Below are positions 1-5,116 of a DNA stretch of 5,133 bases, in pieces. The position numbers were made by a program, and so were the translations under genes. Where the stretch lies: contig CAYTEH010000043.1 of NCBI GenBank assembly GCA_964436765.1, positions 1-5,133 of the forward strand. The letters are read 5' to 3'. The stretch comes from CAYTEH01 sp964436765 (GTDB lineage Bacteria; Patescibacteriota; Gracilibacteria; Peribacterales; Peribacteraceae). The notes below the pieces were generated by a model. It ran no database searches, had not been told where the DNA came from, and was given only the letters and a program-made list of their open reading frames with translations. Numbering within the stretch: the first letter of the stretch is position 1; the number at the start of each line of letters is the position of its first letter.

Positions 1-61
1 GGTGAAAGGAGAATCCTTCACAAGATTTGTAAAGTGTTACATATTACTATTTCATTAGTAT

Positions 62-90
62 TTGTCAACTACCATAGAAATGCCTTTAAT
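62..90 (+). promoter_or_regulatory. Sigma-70-type promoter, near consensus
   Basis: The -35 box is TTGTCA (62-67) and the -10 box is TTTAAT (85-90), with an ideal 17-base spacer. Together they match 10 of 12 consensus positions and lie in the AT-rich stretch. Transcription would start near base 97, just before a small hairpin. Nothing clearly coding follows, so the transcript could be a small RNA, a leader for the doubtful ORF at 359, or a long precursor reaching the tRNA at 601. This is the strongest -35/-10 pair in the window. AT-rich DNA does produce chance matches. Confidence 0.5.
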
Positions 91-98
91 AGCAGTTT

Positions 99-116
99 AA
101 GCTATTATTTTAGCTT
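99..116 (+). other. Small hairpin at predicted transcript 5' end
   Basis: AAGCTA (99-104) and TAGCTT (111-116) are perfect inverted repeats around the six-base loop TTATTT. The hairpin would form at the very 5' end of RNA made from the promoter at 62-90. A 5' hairpin of this kind can stabilise RNA. No T-tract follows that would make it a terminator. Confidence 0.35.
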
Positions 117-358
117 CCGCGGTACCTGATACAAAGAATGCGCGCATGCACAATGTGTCTAAAACGACAGAAGCCTCCGTTGCACCTCCCGCACCCTTGC
201 TACGCCTGGGCAGAGATACCCCACATGTCGAGTTCGAGTGCCCACGAAATTGTGCTGCAGAATACGGAGAAAGCCACGTGCAGGGAGTTGGACGGCCGCC
301 CCGATGGTGCGCTCCTCGCAAGCGCGTACCGTGGGCGGTACTACCCCCCCCAACCACT

Positions 359-550
359 ATGGATACACTCGAGAGATACAGGAACGAAAACGATCTGGTG
401 GACGTGCAACTGCTCAATGGCATGCGAATCAGGGTCGACAGGTGCACGGCAGCAGAGATACTGCAGGGAATTGAAGACCGGCAACTGCAGGAACAAAACG
501 ACTACAGGCAGTGTCTGGCGTTGGCGCCCGTGCTGGCCAGAAGCCACTGA
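359..550 (+). CDS. Doubtful small hypothetical protein (63 aa)
   Basis: I do not recognise this protein. From the ATG at 359 the translation turns from low-complexity Pro/Arg/Cys sequence into something protein-like: an acidic start (MDTLERYRNEND), a short beta-hairpin pattern (VDVQLLNGMRIRV, residues 15-27), then a probable helix (TAAEILQGIEDRQLQEQND). The frame stays open upstream to an ATG at 146, but that extension looks non-coding. There is no Shine-Dalgarno sequence and none of the close -10-like hexamers found before the confident genes. Six of eight arginines use AGA/AGG, unlike the CGC-leaning use I sampled in neighbours. A run of eight C (344-351) sits just upstream, and the other plus-strand frame read from the ATG at 226 could join this one by a single frame change there. 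So this may be the tail of a decayed or frameshifted gene, or chance. Confidence 0.3.
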   Translation: MDTLERYRNENDLVDVQLLNGMRIRVDRCTAAEILQGIEDRQLQEQNDYRQCLALAPVLARSH

Positions 551-600
551 CCCTGACGCACCGGTTGTATGGTACGATTCCCCAAGCGGTTTTACTCCAT

Positions 601-675
601 TGGGGAGTCGCCAAGTGGTAAGGCAGGGGCCTTTGAAGCCCCCATTCCATGGTTCGAATCCATGCTCCCCAACCA
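601..675 (+). tRNA. tRNA-Gln (anticodon TTG), CCA encoded
   Basis: A complete cloverleaf folds from this stretch. The acceptor stem pairs TGGGGAG (601-607) with CTCCCCA (665-671). The D arm is GCC...GGC (610-624), the anticodon stem is GGGGC/GCCCC (626-642) with loop CTTTGAA, and the T arm is CATGG-TTCGAAT-CCATG (648-664). The anticodon TTG (633-635) is preceded by the invariant U33. The discriminator base is A672 and the 3' CCA (673-675) is encoded in the gene. The length of 75 with CCA equals that of E. coli tRNA-Gln, and the body resembles it closely. UUG would read CAA and, by wobble, CAG. No clear promoter lies immediately upstream; TATGGT (568-573) is a poor candidate. Confidence 0.97.
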
Positions 676-739
676 AAACTCCCTCCTCTTGCAGAAAAAA
701 TTAGTGAATACAATGGAATCATGAGTGAGGAAGAGCCCA

Positions 740-761
740 GCACTGAAAAGGCTTTTCATGC
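740..761. terminator. Weak hairpin between convergent tRNA and lipoprotein gene
   Basis: An inverted repeat 13 bases past the stop codon of the 774-1976 gene forms about nine pairs with one bulged base around a three-base loop; its core is GAAAA/TTTTC (745-757). It lies between two genes transcribed toward each other, where a bidirectional terminator would be useful. No T-tract follows on either strand, so intrinsic termination is doubtful. Confidence 0.25.
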
Positions 762-773
762 ACTTCAGACTGT

Positions 774-1976
774 TCACGTCGATGACGCGGCAGCCGCCCC
801 TTCCTGCCTGAGCTCACGCGCGTTATTCTTCGCGTCGCCATCGGCCAGGTTGCCCGCGGTGCCGTCGGGGCAAAGCGGGATGACGGTGGACTGCACTTTG
901 ATTTTTTTCGGAAGCTCGAGGTTGGAAAGCGTCTTCTCGTATATATCGACATTGCCGCTGACGGGCCCGCTCGTCTTTCCCGTCCAGCCGATGATGTGCC
1001 GGCCGGTGTCGGCATCCTGGACGATGAAGCTGGCCTCGACGGGCCCCGGGGTGGGGGACTTGCCAAGGTTCGTGACCGTCCCCTTCGTGATGATGTAATA
1101 CCGCCCGTCGTCCTGGTCTTTGCTCCCGACCGCCTGATGCGAGACGGTGTAGATATCCCACACGGGTATGTCGATCTCGGTCTGGTACTCGGTGCCAGGC
1201 GTATGTTCGAGGAACGCATGCATCGAGACGTTGCCCGTCACCTTTGCGTGCGTCTGGTTGTACTCGACTTTCACTTTGATGGGAATATCGAGGCTCGCCC
1301 CGGCCTTGAGCGTGCCTGCATCTCCTTTGATGGTTGCTTCAATGTTCTTTTTCATGTCACCGCCAAAGTCGATCTGACCGCGCATCGTGAAATAATCTAG
1401 CTCTGCGGCCTGCCGCTGCGCGCGTTCGGTGTACGTTTCCAGATCCACGGGCCGCGGGAAGTCACCGCCGTTATTGGTGACGGTAATGACGAGATCGAGG
1501 ATCGGCCCCTCGCATCGGCCGAACTGGTCCATCTGGTAGGGGACGAACGTCGATTTTATGCTGGATACACGCAGCGCCGGCATGCCTTCCGGAGACGCAG
1601 ACGCCGCCGACTCCGTATCGTTCGCGAACGCGCGCGCCTCACTCAGACTCTCCTGAAGGTCTGGACGGAGTGCATCCAGCCTGCAGAACTTGGCGATGTT
1701 CGTATCGATAAAGTGCAGGAGCGTCTTAGCCGCATCCTTACGGCTCTGCATGTTCTTCTTGTTGATCTCGGCTCGGGCCGTGTTCCCGGTCCGGATGTCT
1801 TTTTCCATCTCGATTTTGTCCTTTGCGTATTTCTCCTGATAGTCCTCGAAATTCACTACGTCCGCCTCGATGCGCTGGTTGCATACATCCTGCGTCCAGA
1901 ACGCCTGCGGGTCTTCATCGCACCCGGCGAGGAGGAGACCTGCGAGCACTGCCAGGCAGAGGCTTTTTTTCTGCAT
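774..1976 (-). CDS. Lipoprotein of unknown function with CARDB-like beta domains (400 aa)
   Basis: The N-terminus is a textbook lipoprotein signal: MQKK, a hydrophobic stretch (residues 6-17) and the lipobox LAGC with the lipidated Cys at 19, so the mature protein is predicted to be anchored on the outer face of the membrane. Residues 30-118 are highly charged and probably helical, with C32 and C98 near either end. A Ser/Ala-rich linker (119-130) leads to two beta-rich parts, about 133-255 and 272-392. Phrases such as 'DLVITVTNNGGDF' (161-173), 'KGTVTNLGK' (298-306) and 'GDAKNNARE' (380-388) recall CARDB/Ig-like adhesion domains, in which strands alternate with Asn-Gly turns. C155 and C369 could form a disulfide. 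I recognise no enzyme motif; a binding or scaffold role is inference. It is the last gene of a three-gene minus-strand run, 31 bases after the hydrolase stop, and has a possible promoter of its own. The ATG at 1976 is fixed by the signal peptide. It ends in TGA. Confidence 0.9.
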   Translation of the reverse strand: MQKKSLCLAVLAGLLLAGCDEDPQAFWTQDVCNQRIEADVVNFEDYQEKYAKDKIEMEKDIRTGNTARAEINKKNMQSRKDAAKTLLHFIDTNIAKFCRLDALRPDLQESLSEARAFANDTESAASASPEGMPALRVSSIKSTFVPYQMDQFGRCEGPILDLVITVTNNGGDFPRPVDLETYTERAQRQAAELDYFTMRGQIDFGGDMKKNIEATIKGDAGTLKAGASLDIPIKVKVEYNQTHAKVTGNVSMHAFLEHTPGTEYQTEIDIPVWDIYTVSHQAVGSKDQDDGRYYIITKGTVTNLGKSPTPGPVEASFIVQDADTGRHIIGWTGKTSGPVSGNVDIYEKTLSNLELPKKIKVQSTVIPLCPDGTAGNLADGDAKNNARELRQEGAAAASST

Positions 1977-1984
1977 TGGAACGA

Positions 1985-2013
1985 ATGCTATAACGGCGGA
2001 GCACAGCTTACAA
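1985..2013 (-). promoter_or_regulatory. Promoter for the CARDB-like lipoprotein gene, leaderless type
   Basis: Read on the minus strand, TTGTAA (2013-2008) is followed after 17 bases by TAGCAT (1990-1985), whose last base is 8 bases before the ATG at 1976. Each box matches four of six consensus positions. The overlapping TATAGC (1992-1987) is an alternative -10. The -35 box overlaps the TAA stop codon of the upstream hydrolase gene. No Shine-Dalgarno sequence precedes the ATG, so the transcript would be leaderless or nearly so. Confidence 0.45.
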
Positions 2014-2877
2014 TGCCGAGAGGATTTTCTTCATGCGTTCCCACGCGGCGTTGCGCGCCTGGACGTTGGCCGGGTCGCCGTTCGGATCCTCGCCGCTGCG
2101 CATGAAGGCGTGACCCGCGCCGTCATACGTGACGAAATCATATGCCTTGCCTGCAGCGGCCATCGCGTCCTTCGAAGCAGGAATGGTCGCGTTCACGCGC
2201 TCATCGGCGCCTCCATAGAACCCGTACACCGGCGACTTGATATTCGTGTACGCGCTCTCGTCCGCCGGGCCGGTCCCGTAGAACACCATCGTCGCCGCAA
2301 GATCGTCGGATGTCGTCGCGAACGCGAACGACTGCGAGCCGCCCCAGCAAAAGCCGGCCGAGACGAGCGTGCCCGTGGAGGCCGGGATCGTCTTGGCCCA
2401 GTCGGCGACGGCCTGAAGATCGGATAGCACGGCATCCTGCGTCAGTTGGCCGATGGCCTGCGTGGCGTCACTGTCGCTGGCAAAGTCGCTCGTGCGCGTC
2501 TTGTCGGCGCTGAAACCGGAGAGAAGATCGGGAGCCACTGCGATGTACCCTGCTTCTGCCACCTGGTCGGCCATGGCGCGCGCCCAGTCATTGAGTCCTC
2601 TGTTCTCGTGGATGAGAATCACCACCGGCTTCTTGTCGCTCGTTTGCGGGTACACGACCCAGGTGTAGACGGTCTTCTCTCCGTTCTTCACCTCCACCCA
2701 TTCCTGATGACGCGGGGAATGATTGAGCCGCTCCGACATCGCAGAGGCGGCGGCGTTGCTGCTCGCGTCAGAATGCGCCGCCGATTCGCTGCTGCTTGCC
2801 GACGACGTGCCATCACTGACGCTCGCCGTGCAGGACGCAAGGAGAAAGGCGCACATGAACGGAAGGATTTTTTTCAT
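2008..2877 (-). CDS. Dienelactone hydrolase family lipoprotein (289 aa)
   Basis: This is an alpha/beta hydrolase of the dienelactone hydrolase (carboxymethylenebutenolidase) family carried on a lipoprotein anchor. Residues 1-16 form the signal (MKKILPF..., lipobox LASC, lipidated C16). Residues 17-47 are a Ser/Ala-rich flexible spacer, and the catalytic domain runs from about 58 to 289. Family landmarks are in order: 'IHENRGL' (89-95, with E91 at the place of the active-site Glu), nucleophile C177 in 'GFCWGG', D225 in 'YGGADERV' and H256 in 'GAGHAF'. The nucleophile is thus Cys, as in true dienelactone hydrolases, and not Ser. The family hydrolyses lactones and esters; classical members act in the cytoplasm in chlorocatechol breakdown, so the extracellular location is notable and the substrate is unknown. 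The gene starts 66 bases after the SLH-esterase stop and ends 31 bases before the next lipoprotein gene. The start follows from the signal peptide. Confidence 0.95.
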   Translation of the reverse strand: MKKILPFMCAFLLASCTASVSDGTSSASSSESAAHSDASSNAAASAMSERLNHSPRHQEWVEVKNGEKTVYTWVVYPQTSDKKPVVILIHENRGLNDWARAMADQVAEAGYIAVAPDLLSGFSADKTRTSDFASDSDATQAIGQLTQDAVLSDLQAVADWAKTIPASTGTLVSAGFCWGGSQSFAFATTSDDLAATMVFYGTGPADESAYTNIKSPVYGFYGGADERVNATIPASKDAMAAAGKAYDFVTYDGAGHAFMRSGEDPNGDPANVQARNAAWERMKKILSAL

Positions 2878-2886
2878 AGTGTCTGC

Positions 2887-2914
2887 ACGATAACACCTGA
2901 GAGTAAAAAGTAAA
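2887..2914 (-). promoter_or_regulatory. Promoter for the dienelactone hydrolase gene, leaderless type
   Basis: On the minus strand TTTACT (2914-2909, four of six consensus) is followed after 16 bases by TATCGT (2892-2887, four of six). The -10 is preceded by TG at the extended -10 position (2895-2894). It ends 9 bases before the ATG at 2877, and no Shine-Dalgarno sequence lies between. The site is in the 66-base gap after the SLH-esterase gene, so this gene may be expressed independently of it. Confidence 0.45.
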
Positions 2915-2943
2915 ACGGCGCGGGTGCAGCCACACGATTGAGA

Positions 2944-4341
2944 TCAGTGTTGTGCAACCGATTCGAAGAACGACACAATCGTCGTTGCCGCCTCCTTCGG
3001 CCACAGGTGCGGGTAGTACCCGCTGTTCCCTTCCTGATTGATCGTGTGCGGGCACCACACGACGGGGTTGCCGCTGCCGCTAGCGTATTTGACGCACGCA
3101 AGCGTGACGGGTTCCGACTGCGATGCCGACTGCTCGCACGCGTTTTCGGCGACGCGGATATCGCGCATGGCCTCGGCAGACTTGTGAGGCGAGAGCGTAT
3201 CGTTCGGGTTATTGATGATGAGCGCCGCGGTCGGACCGCGGCAATTCCCGACGATTGCAGATCCGCCGACGACCGCCGATGCGCGCACGACGCCTCCGCG
3301 CGCGCACGCGACCACACTCGCCATTGAGGCACCGAGGGAGTGACCGACGACGTAGATCTTATCGAGGTCGATGCAGTAGTTGTTCCCGAGCTTCTCCACG
3401 AGCGCATCGAAGAACGCGATGTCGCGCCACTCGAGGCCCTTGTCCCCGGGATCGGACCAGCTGAAGGACCCGTTGTCTTTTTTGATCGCCGCCGGATACG
3501 CAACGAAGTACCCCGTCGCCTCGCGGTCGAGGCCGAAGTACGCGCGCACCTGCTCGTTCGAATTCGTCCGGCCGTGGAACGCGACGATGAGCGGAGCGGG
3601 GTCGTGTTCGACATATCGCCTCGGAACGGTCAGCAGGAACGACCGCTCGATCCCGTTCACCGTGACGCTCAAGGATGAGTCAGCTCTCGATTTCCCGCAG
3701 CCGGGAGAAAGGTGTGGAATGATCCGATCGTCTTCATGACGCACGTAGCGGGCGATGAGGTCCGCCGCCCGTTCACGCGTGAGCGCATCGCCGGGAACGT
3801 ACGCGTGCGCGGGCAGGATCTCCATCCGTTCGAGTTCCTCCGTATACGGCTTGTACCAGCGCTCGGTGTGCGGCTCTTCGATCTCTTTGCCGTACGCCTG
3901 CAATACCATTTTGACCGCCTCGGCGAAAATGACGGGCTGCTCGGGCCTGAAGAGCGTGGTGGCGCCGCTCCCGTACCCGCGCACGATGTTGCGGCGCGCG
4001 GCGGCGCACACGTACGGCGCGAACCAGGCGTCCTCGGGAACGTCCGCAAAGCAACCGCCTGCAATGGTCGGCTGCGTCTCGGCGCGGGCGCGGAAGATGA
4101 GCTTCAATAATTCCGCGCGGTTCACAGTCGCCTGGGGCCGGAAGCTCCCGTCGGGGTAGCCCTCGATCGTGCCTTTGTCCTTCAGGTACGTCACTGCCTC
4201 GCCAAAGCGGTACCAGGACTTCTGCATGTCGGGGAACGGTGCGGTGGCTGCGGCAACGGCTGGTGCCAGTTGCAGGCATGCACAGATCGCGATCACAACC
4301 CCCCTCATGCAGCCGCCACGCCTCGGAGCACTCGAAGTCAT
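2944..4341 (-). CDS. Secreted SLH-domain esterase, PHB-depolymerase/LpqC type (465 aa)
   Basis: Numbered from the ATG at 4341. Residues 1-31 are a signal peptide: basic n-region with RR, hydrophobic GVVIAICACLQLAP, end AVAA. Three SLH repeats follow, about 36-83 ('FPDMQKSWY', 'GYPDGSFRP', 'VNRAELLKL'), 97-151 ('CFADVPEDAWFAPYVC', 'VIFAEAVKM') and 160-204 ('WYKPY', 'LTRERAADL'); such repeats attach proteins to wall polymers or an S-layer. Residues 215-465 form an alpha/beta hydrolase of the PHB-depolymerase/feruloyl-esterase family. It has oxyanion motif 'FHG' (255-257), nucleophile S335 in 'GHSLGAS', probable D381 in 'NPNDTLSP' and probable H445 in 'YYPHLWP' (H432 is the alternative). Many Cys in this part suggest disulfides. 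It should be a wall-bound esterase; substrate unknown. It is first in the minus-strand run. An ATG at 4353 would add four residues but lies inside the likely -10 box; an ATG at 4308 would still leave a signal peptide. It ends in TGA. Confidence 0.93.
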   Translation of the reverse strand: MTSSAPRRGGCMRGVVIAICACLQLAPAVAAATAPFPDMQKSWYRFGEAVTYLKDKGTIEGYPDGSFRPQATVNRAELLKLIFRARAETQPTIAGGCFADVPEDAWFAPYVCAAARRNIVRGYGSGATTLFRPEQPVIFAEAVKMVLQAYGKEIEEPHTERWYKPYTEELERMEILPAHAYVPGDALTRERAADLIARYVRHEDDRIIPHLSPGCGKSRADSSLSVTVNGIERSFLLTVPRRYVEHDPAPLIVAFHGRTNSNEQVRAYFGLDREATGYFVAYPAAIKKDNGSFSWSDPGDKGLEWRDIAFFDALVEKLGNNYCIDLDKIYVVGHSLGASMASVVACARGGVVRASAVVGGSAIVGNCRGPTAALIINNPNDTLSPHKSAEAMRDIRVAENACEQSASQSEPVTLACVKYASGSGNPVVWCPHTINQEGNSGYYPHLWPKEAATTIVSFFESVAQH

Positions 4342-4348
4342 GGGAACT

Positions 4349-4354
4349 ATCATA
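4349..4354 (-). promoter_or_regulatory. -10 element of the SLH-esterase gene, leaderless type
   Basis: TATGAT (4354-4349, minus strand) matches five of six consensus positions and ends 7 bases before the ATG at 4341, placing transcription start at or one base before the codon. The longest possible start codon (4353) is contained in this hexamer, so if the box is used that ATG cannot be translated from this transcript. The -35 is weak: GTTTCA with a 17-base spacer, or TTGTTT with 19. Confidence 0.45.
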
Positions 4355-4448
4355 CCGTGCGACAGAGGAACTGAAACAACTTCCCCGTAAAAGCACAGCG
4401 CGCTCCAAGCGTGCGTCTAGCACTGATCAACGGCGCGAGAGCCGCCTC

Positions 4449-4477
4449 CTGACTTTCGTGGCACATCCCGGTACCAT
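4449..4477 (+). promoter_or_regulatory. Promoter for the PGPGW-like membrane protein gene, leaderless type
   Basis: CTGACT (4449-4454, four of six consensus) and TACCAT (4472-4477, four of six) are separated by exactly 17 bases. The -10 box ends 9 bases before the ATG at 4487. No Shine-Dalgarno sequence is present. Together with the minus-strand box at 4349-4354 it makes the 4355-4486 interval a divergent promoter region. Confidence 0.4.
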
Positions 4478-4486
4478 CGTTCCATC

Positions 4487-4699
4487 ATGCTCAAGTCGAC
4501 GATCAAGAAAGTGCTGGGGTCCGTTCTCATCGTCCTGGGACTCATAGCAGTGGTGATGCCCGTGATTCCGGGCTGGTTCCTGGTGTTCATCGGACTCGAG
4601 CTGCTCGGTCTCGGATTTCTGATTCCCGAATGGCTCCGCGAGCATGGAAGACAGATCAGGACGTGGCTCGAACGTACCTTCAGGCGCGGACGAACATAA
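4487..4699 (+). CDS. Small two-helix membrane protein, PGPGW-like (70 aa)
   Basis: This short integral membrane protein has two hydrophobic segments, about residues 9-26 and 29-47, joined by the tight turn 'MPVIPGW' (24-30). The pattern of a Gly-rich first helix, a Pro-x-x-Pro-Gly-Trp turn, a second helix with 'IGLELLGLGF' and a Trp shortly after (W49) matches the PGPGW family of putative transmembrane proteins, and the length is usual for it. Both ends are basic (KSTIKK; tail with many Arg), so they probably face the cytoplasm with the turn outside. The function of the family is unknown. It is divergent from the SLH-esterase and ends 3 bases before the stop of the convergent MsrB gene, leaving no room for a terminator between them. 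Confidence 0.8.
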   Translation: MLKSTIKKVLGSVLIVLGLIAVVMPVIPGWFLVFIGLELLGLGFLIPEWLREHGRQIRTWLERTFRRGRT

Positions 4700-4702
4700 G
4701 AA

Positions 4703-5107
4703 CTACGATTTCTTGAACTTGAGGGACACCGAATTCAAACAATACCGCTTCCCCGTGGGCGGGGGGCCGTCGTCGAACACGTGGCCGAGGTGCGCGTCGC
4801 ACCGCGCGCAGAGGATTTCCGTCCGGCGCATGAAGAGGGAATTATCCGGCTTTTCATCCACATGCCCCTCGATCGCCTCGTAGAAGCTGGGCCACCCGGT
4901 GCCCGATTCGAACTTCTTCGTGGAATCAAAGATGGGCAGGTCGCAGCATACACACGAGTACATGCCCTTTTCCTTGTTGTTAAGAAGCAACCCGCAGAAC
5001 GGCGGCTCGGTACCCTTGCCACGGGCTACCTGATACTCCTCTTCGGTGAGCTGCGCACGCCACTCGGCATCGGTTTTCACGATCTTCTCAATGTGATCTT
5101 TGCTCAT
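4703..5107 (-). CDS. msrB: Peptide-methionine (R)-S-oxide reductase MsrB (134 aa)
   Basis: MsrB reduces the R epimer of methionine sulfoxide in proteins, normally with thioredoxin as electron donor. All family landmarks are present: 'LTEEEYQVAR' (20-29), 'GTEPPF' (32-37), zinc-binding pairs C52/C55 and C100/C103, 'FESGTGWPSFYEAI' (66-79), 'CDAHLGHVFDDGP' (103-115) and the catalytic 'RYCLNSVSL' (121-129) with C123 as the sulfoxide-attacking residue. The length is that of a free-standing MsrB, with no MsrA fusion and no signal peptide, so it should act in the cytoplasm. Two extra cysteines, C38 in 'PPFCG' and C54 inside the first zinc motif, are candidates for the resolving residue; that assignment is inference. 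The start at 5107 is supported by a close -10-like box. The gene converges on the membrane protein gene with a 3-base gap. Confidence 0.97.
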   Translation of the reverse strand: MSKDHIEKIVKTDAEWRAQLTEEEYQVARGKGTEPPFCGLLLNNKEKGMYSCVCCDLPIFDSTKKFESGTGWPSFYEAIEGHVDEKPDNSLFMRRTEILCARCDAHLGHVFDDGPPPTGKRYCLNSVSLKFKKS

Positions 5108-5116
5108 ACAAGGGGT

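Larger units (their letters stand above)
1..358. other. AT-rich left-edge region without a convincing gene
   Basis: Bases 1-120 are about 32% G+C, far below the rest of the window, and G+C then rises steeply to about 60% by base 200. I see a good promoter (62-90) and short inverted repeats at 2-21 (five pairs, a bulged A, two pairs, five-base loop), 45-60 (five pairs) and 99-116. Open frames cross 138-358 in two registers, but their translations are rich in Pro, Arg and Cys and look like non-coding read-through. I looked for tmRNA, RNase P and SRP RNA signatures and saw none. A small RNA starting near base 97 is possible but unproven. Confidence 0.5.

Noticed and set aside
2..21. Hairpin at the left edge as a rho-independent terminator of an upstream gene
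   Set aside because: The stem has a bulge and is followed by AAGATTTGT, not a T-tract. The upstream gene, if any, is outside the window.
100..600. Structured RNA such as tmRNA, RNase P or SRP RNA
   Set aside because: I found none of their conserved cores on either strand. The TTCGAAT near 653 belongs to the tRNA T-arm.
138..704. 188-codon plus-strand ORF as one gene
   Set aside because: It runs straight through the whole tRNA-Gln gene, and its second half is Cys/Trp-rich shadow sequence. Only its early part is discussed, as a possible half of a frameshifted gene.
756..776. TGA read as glycine (Gracilibacteria-type code), because three in-frame TGA codons occur at the end of the lipoprotein gene
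   Set aside because: Reading through leads antisense into the tRNA gene without protein-like sequence, and the esterase also ends sensibly at a TGA. The standard code fits better.
719..1219. Overlapping ORFs on both strands within the lipoprotein gene
   Set aside because: They are Arg/Pro/Ser-rich shadows in GC-rich coding DNA. The frame of the 400-residue protein has a lipobox and domain structure.
2893..2943. Terminator after the esterase gene (T-rich stretch on the minus strand)
   Set aside because: Only a three-pair GGC/GCC stem precedes the T-rich bases, too weak for an intrinsic terminator.
2874..3614. 246-codon minus-strand ORF inside the esterase gene
   Set aside because: The translation is Ser/Arg/Thr-rich and lacks domains. 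The competing frame holds the GHSLG hydrolase motif and SLH repeats.
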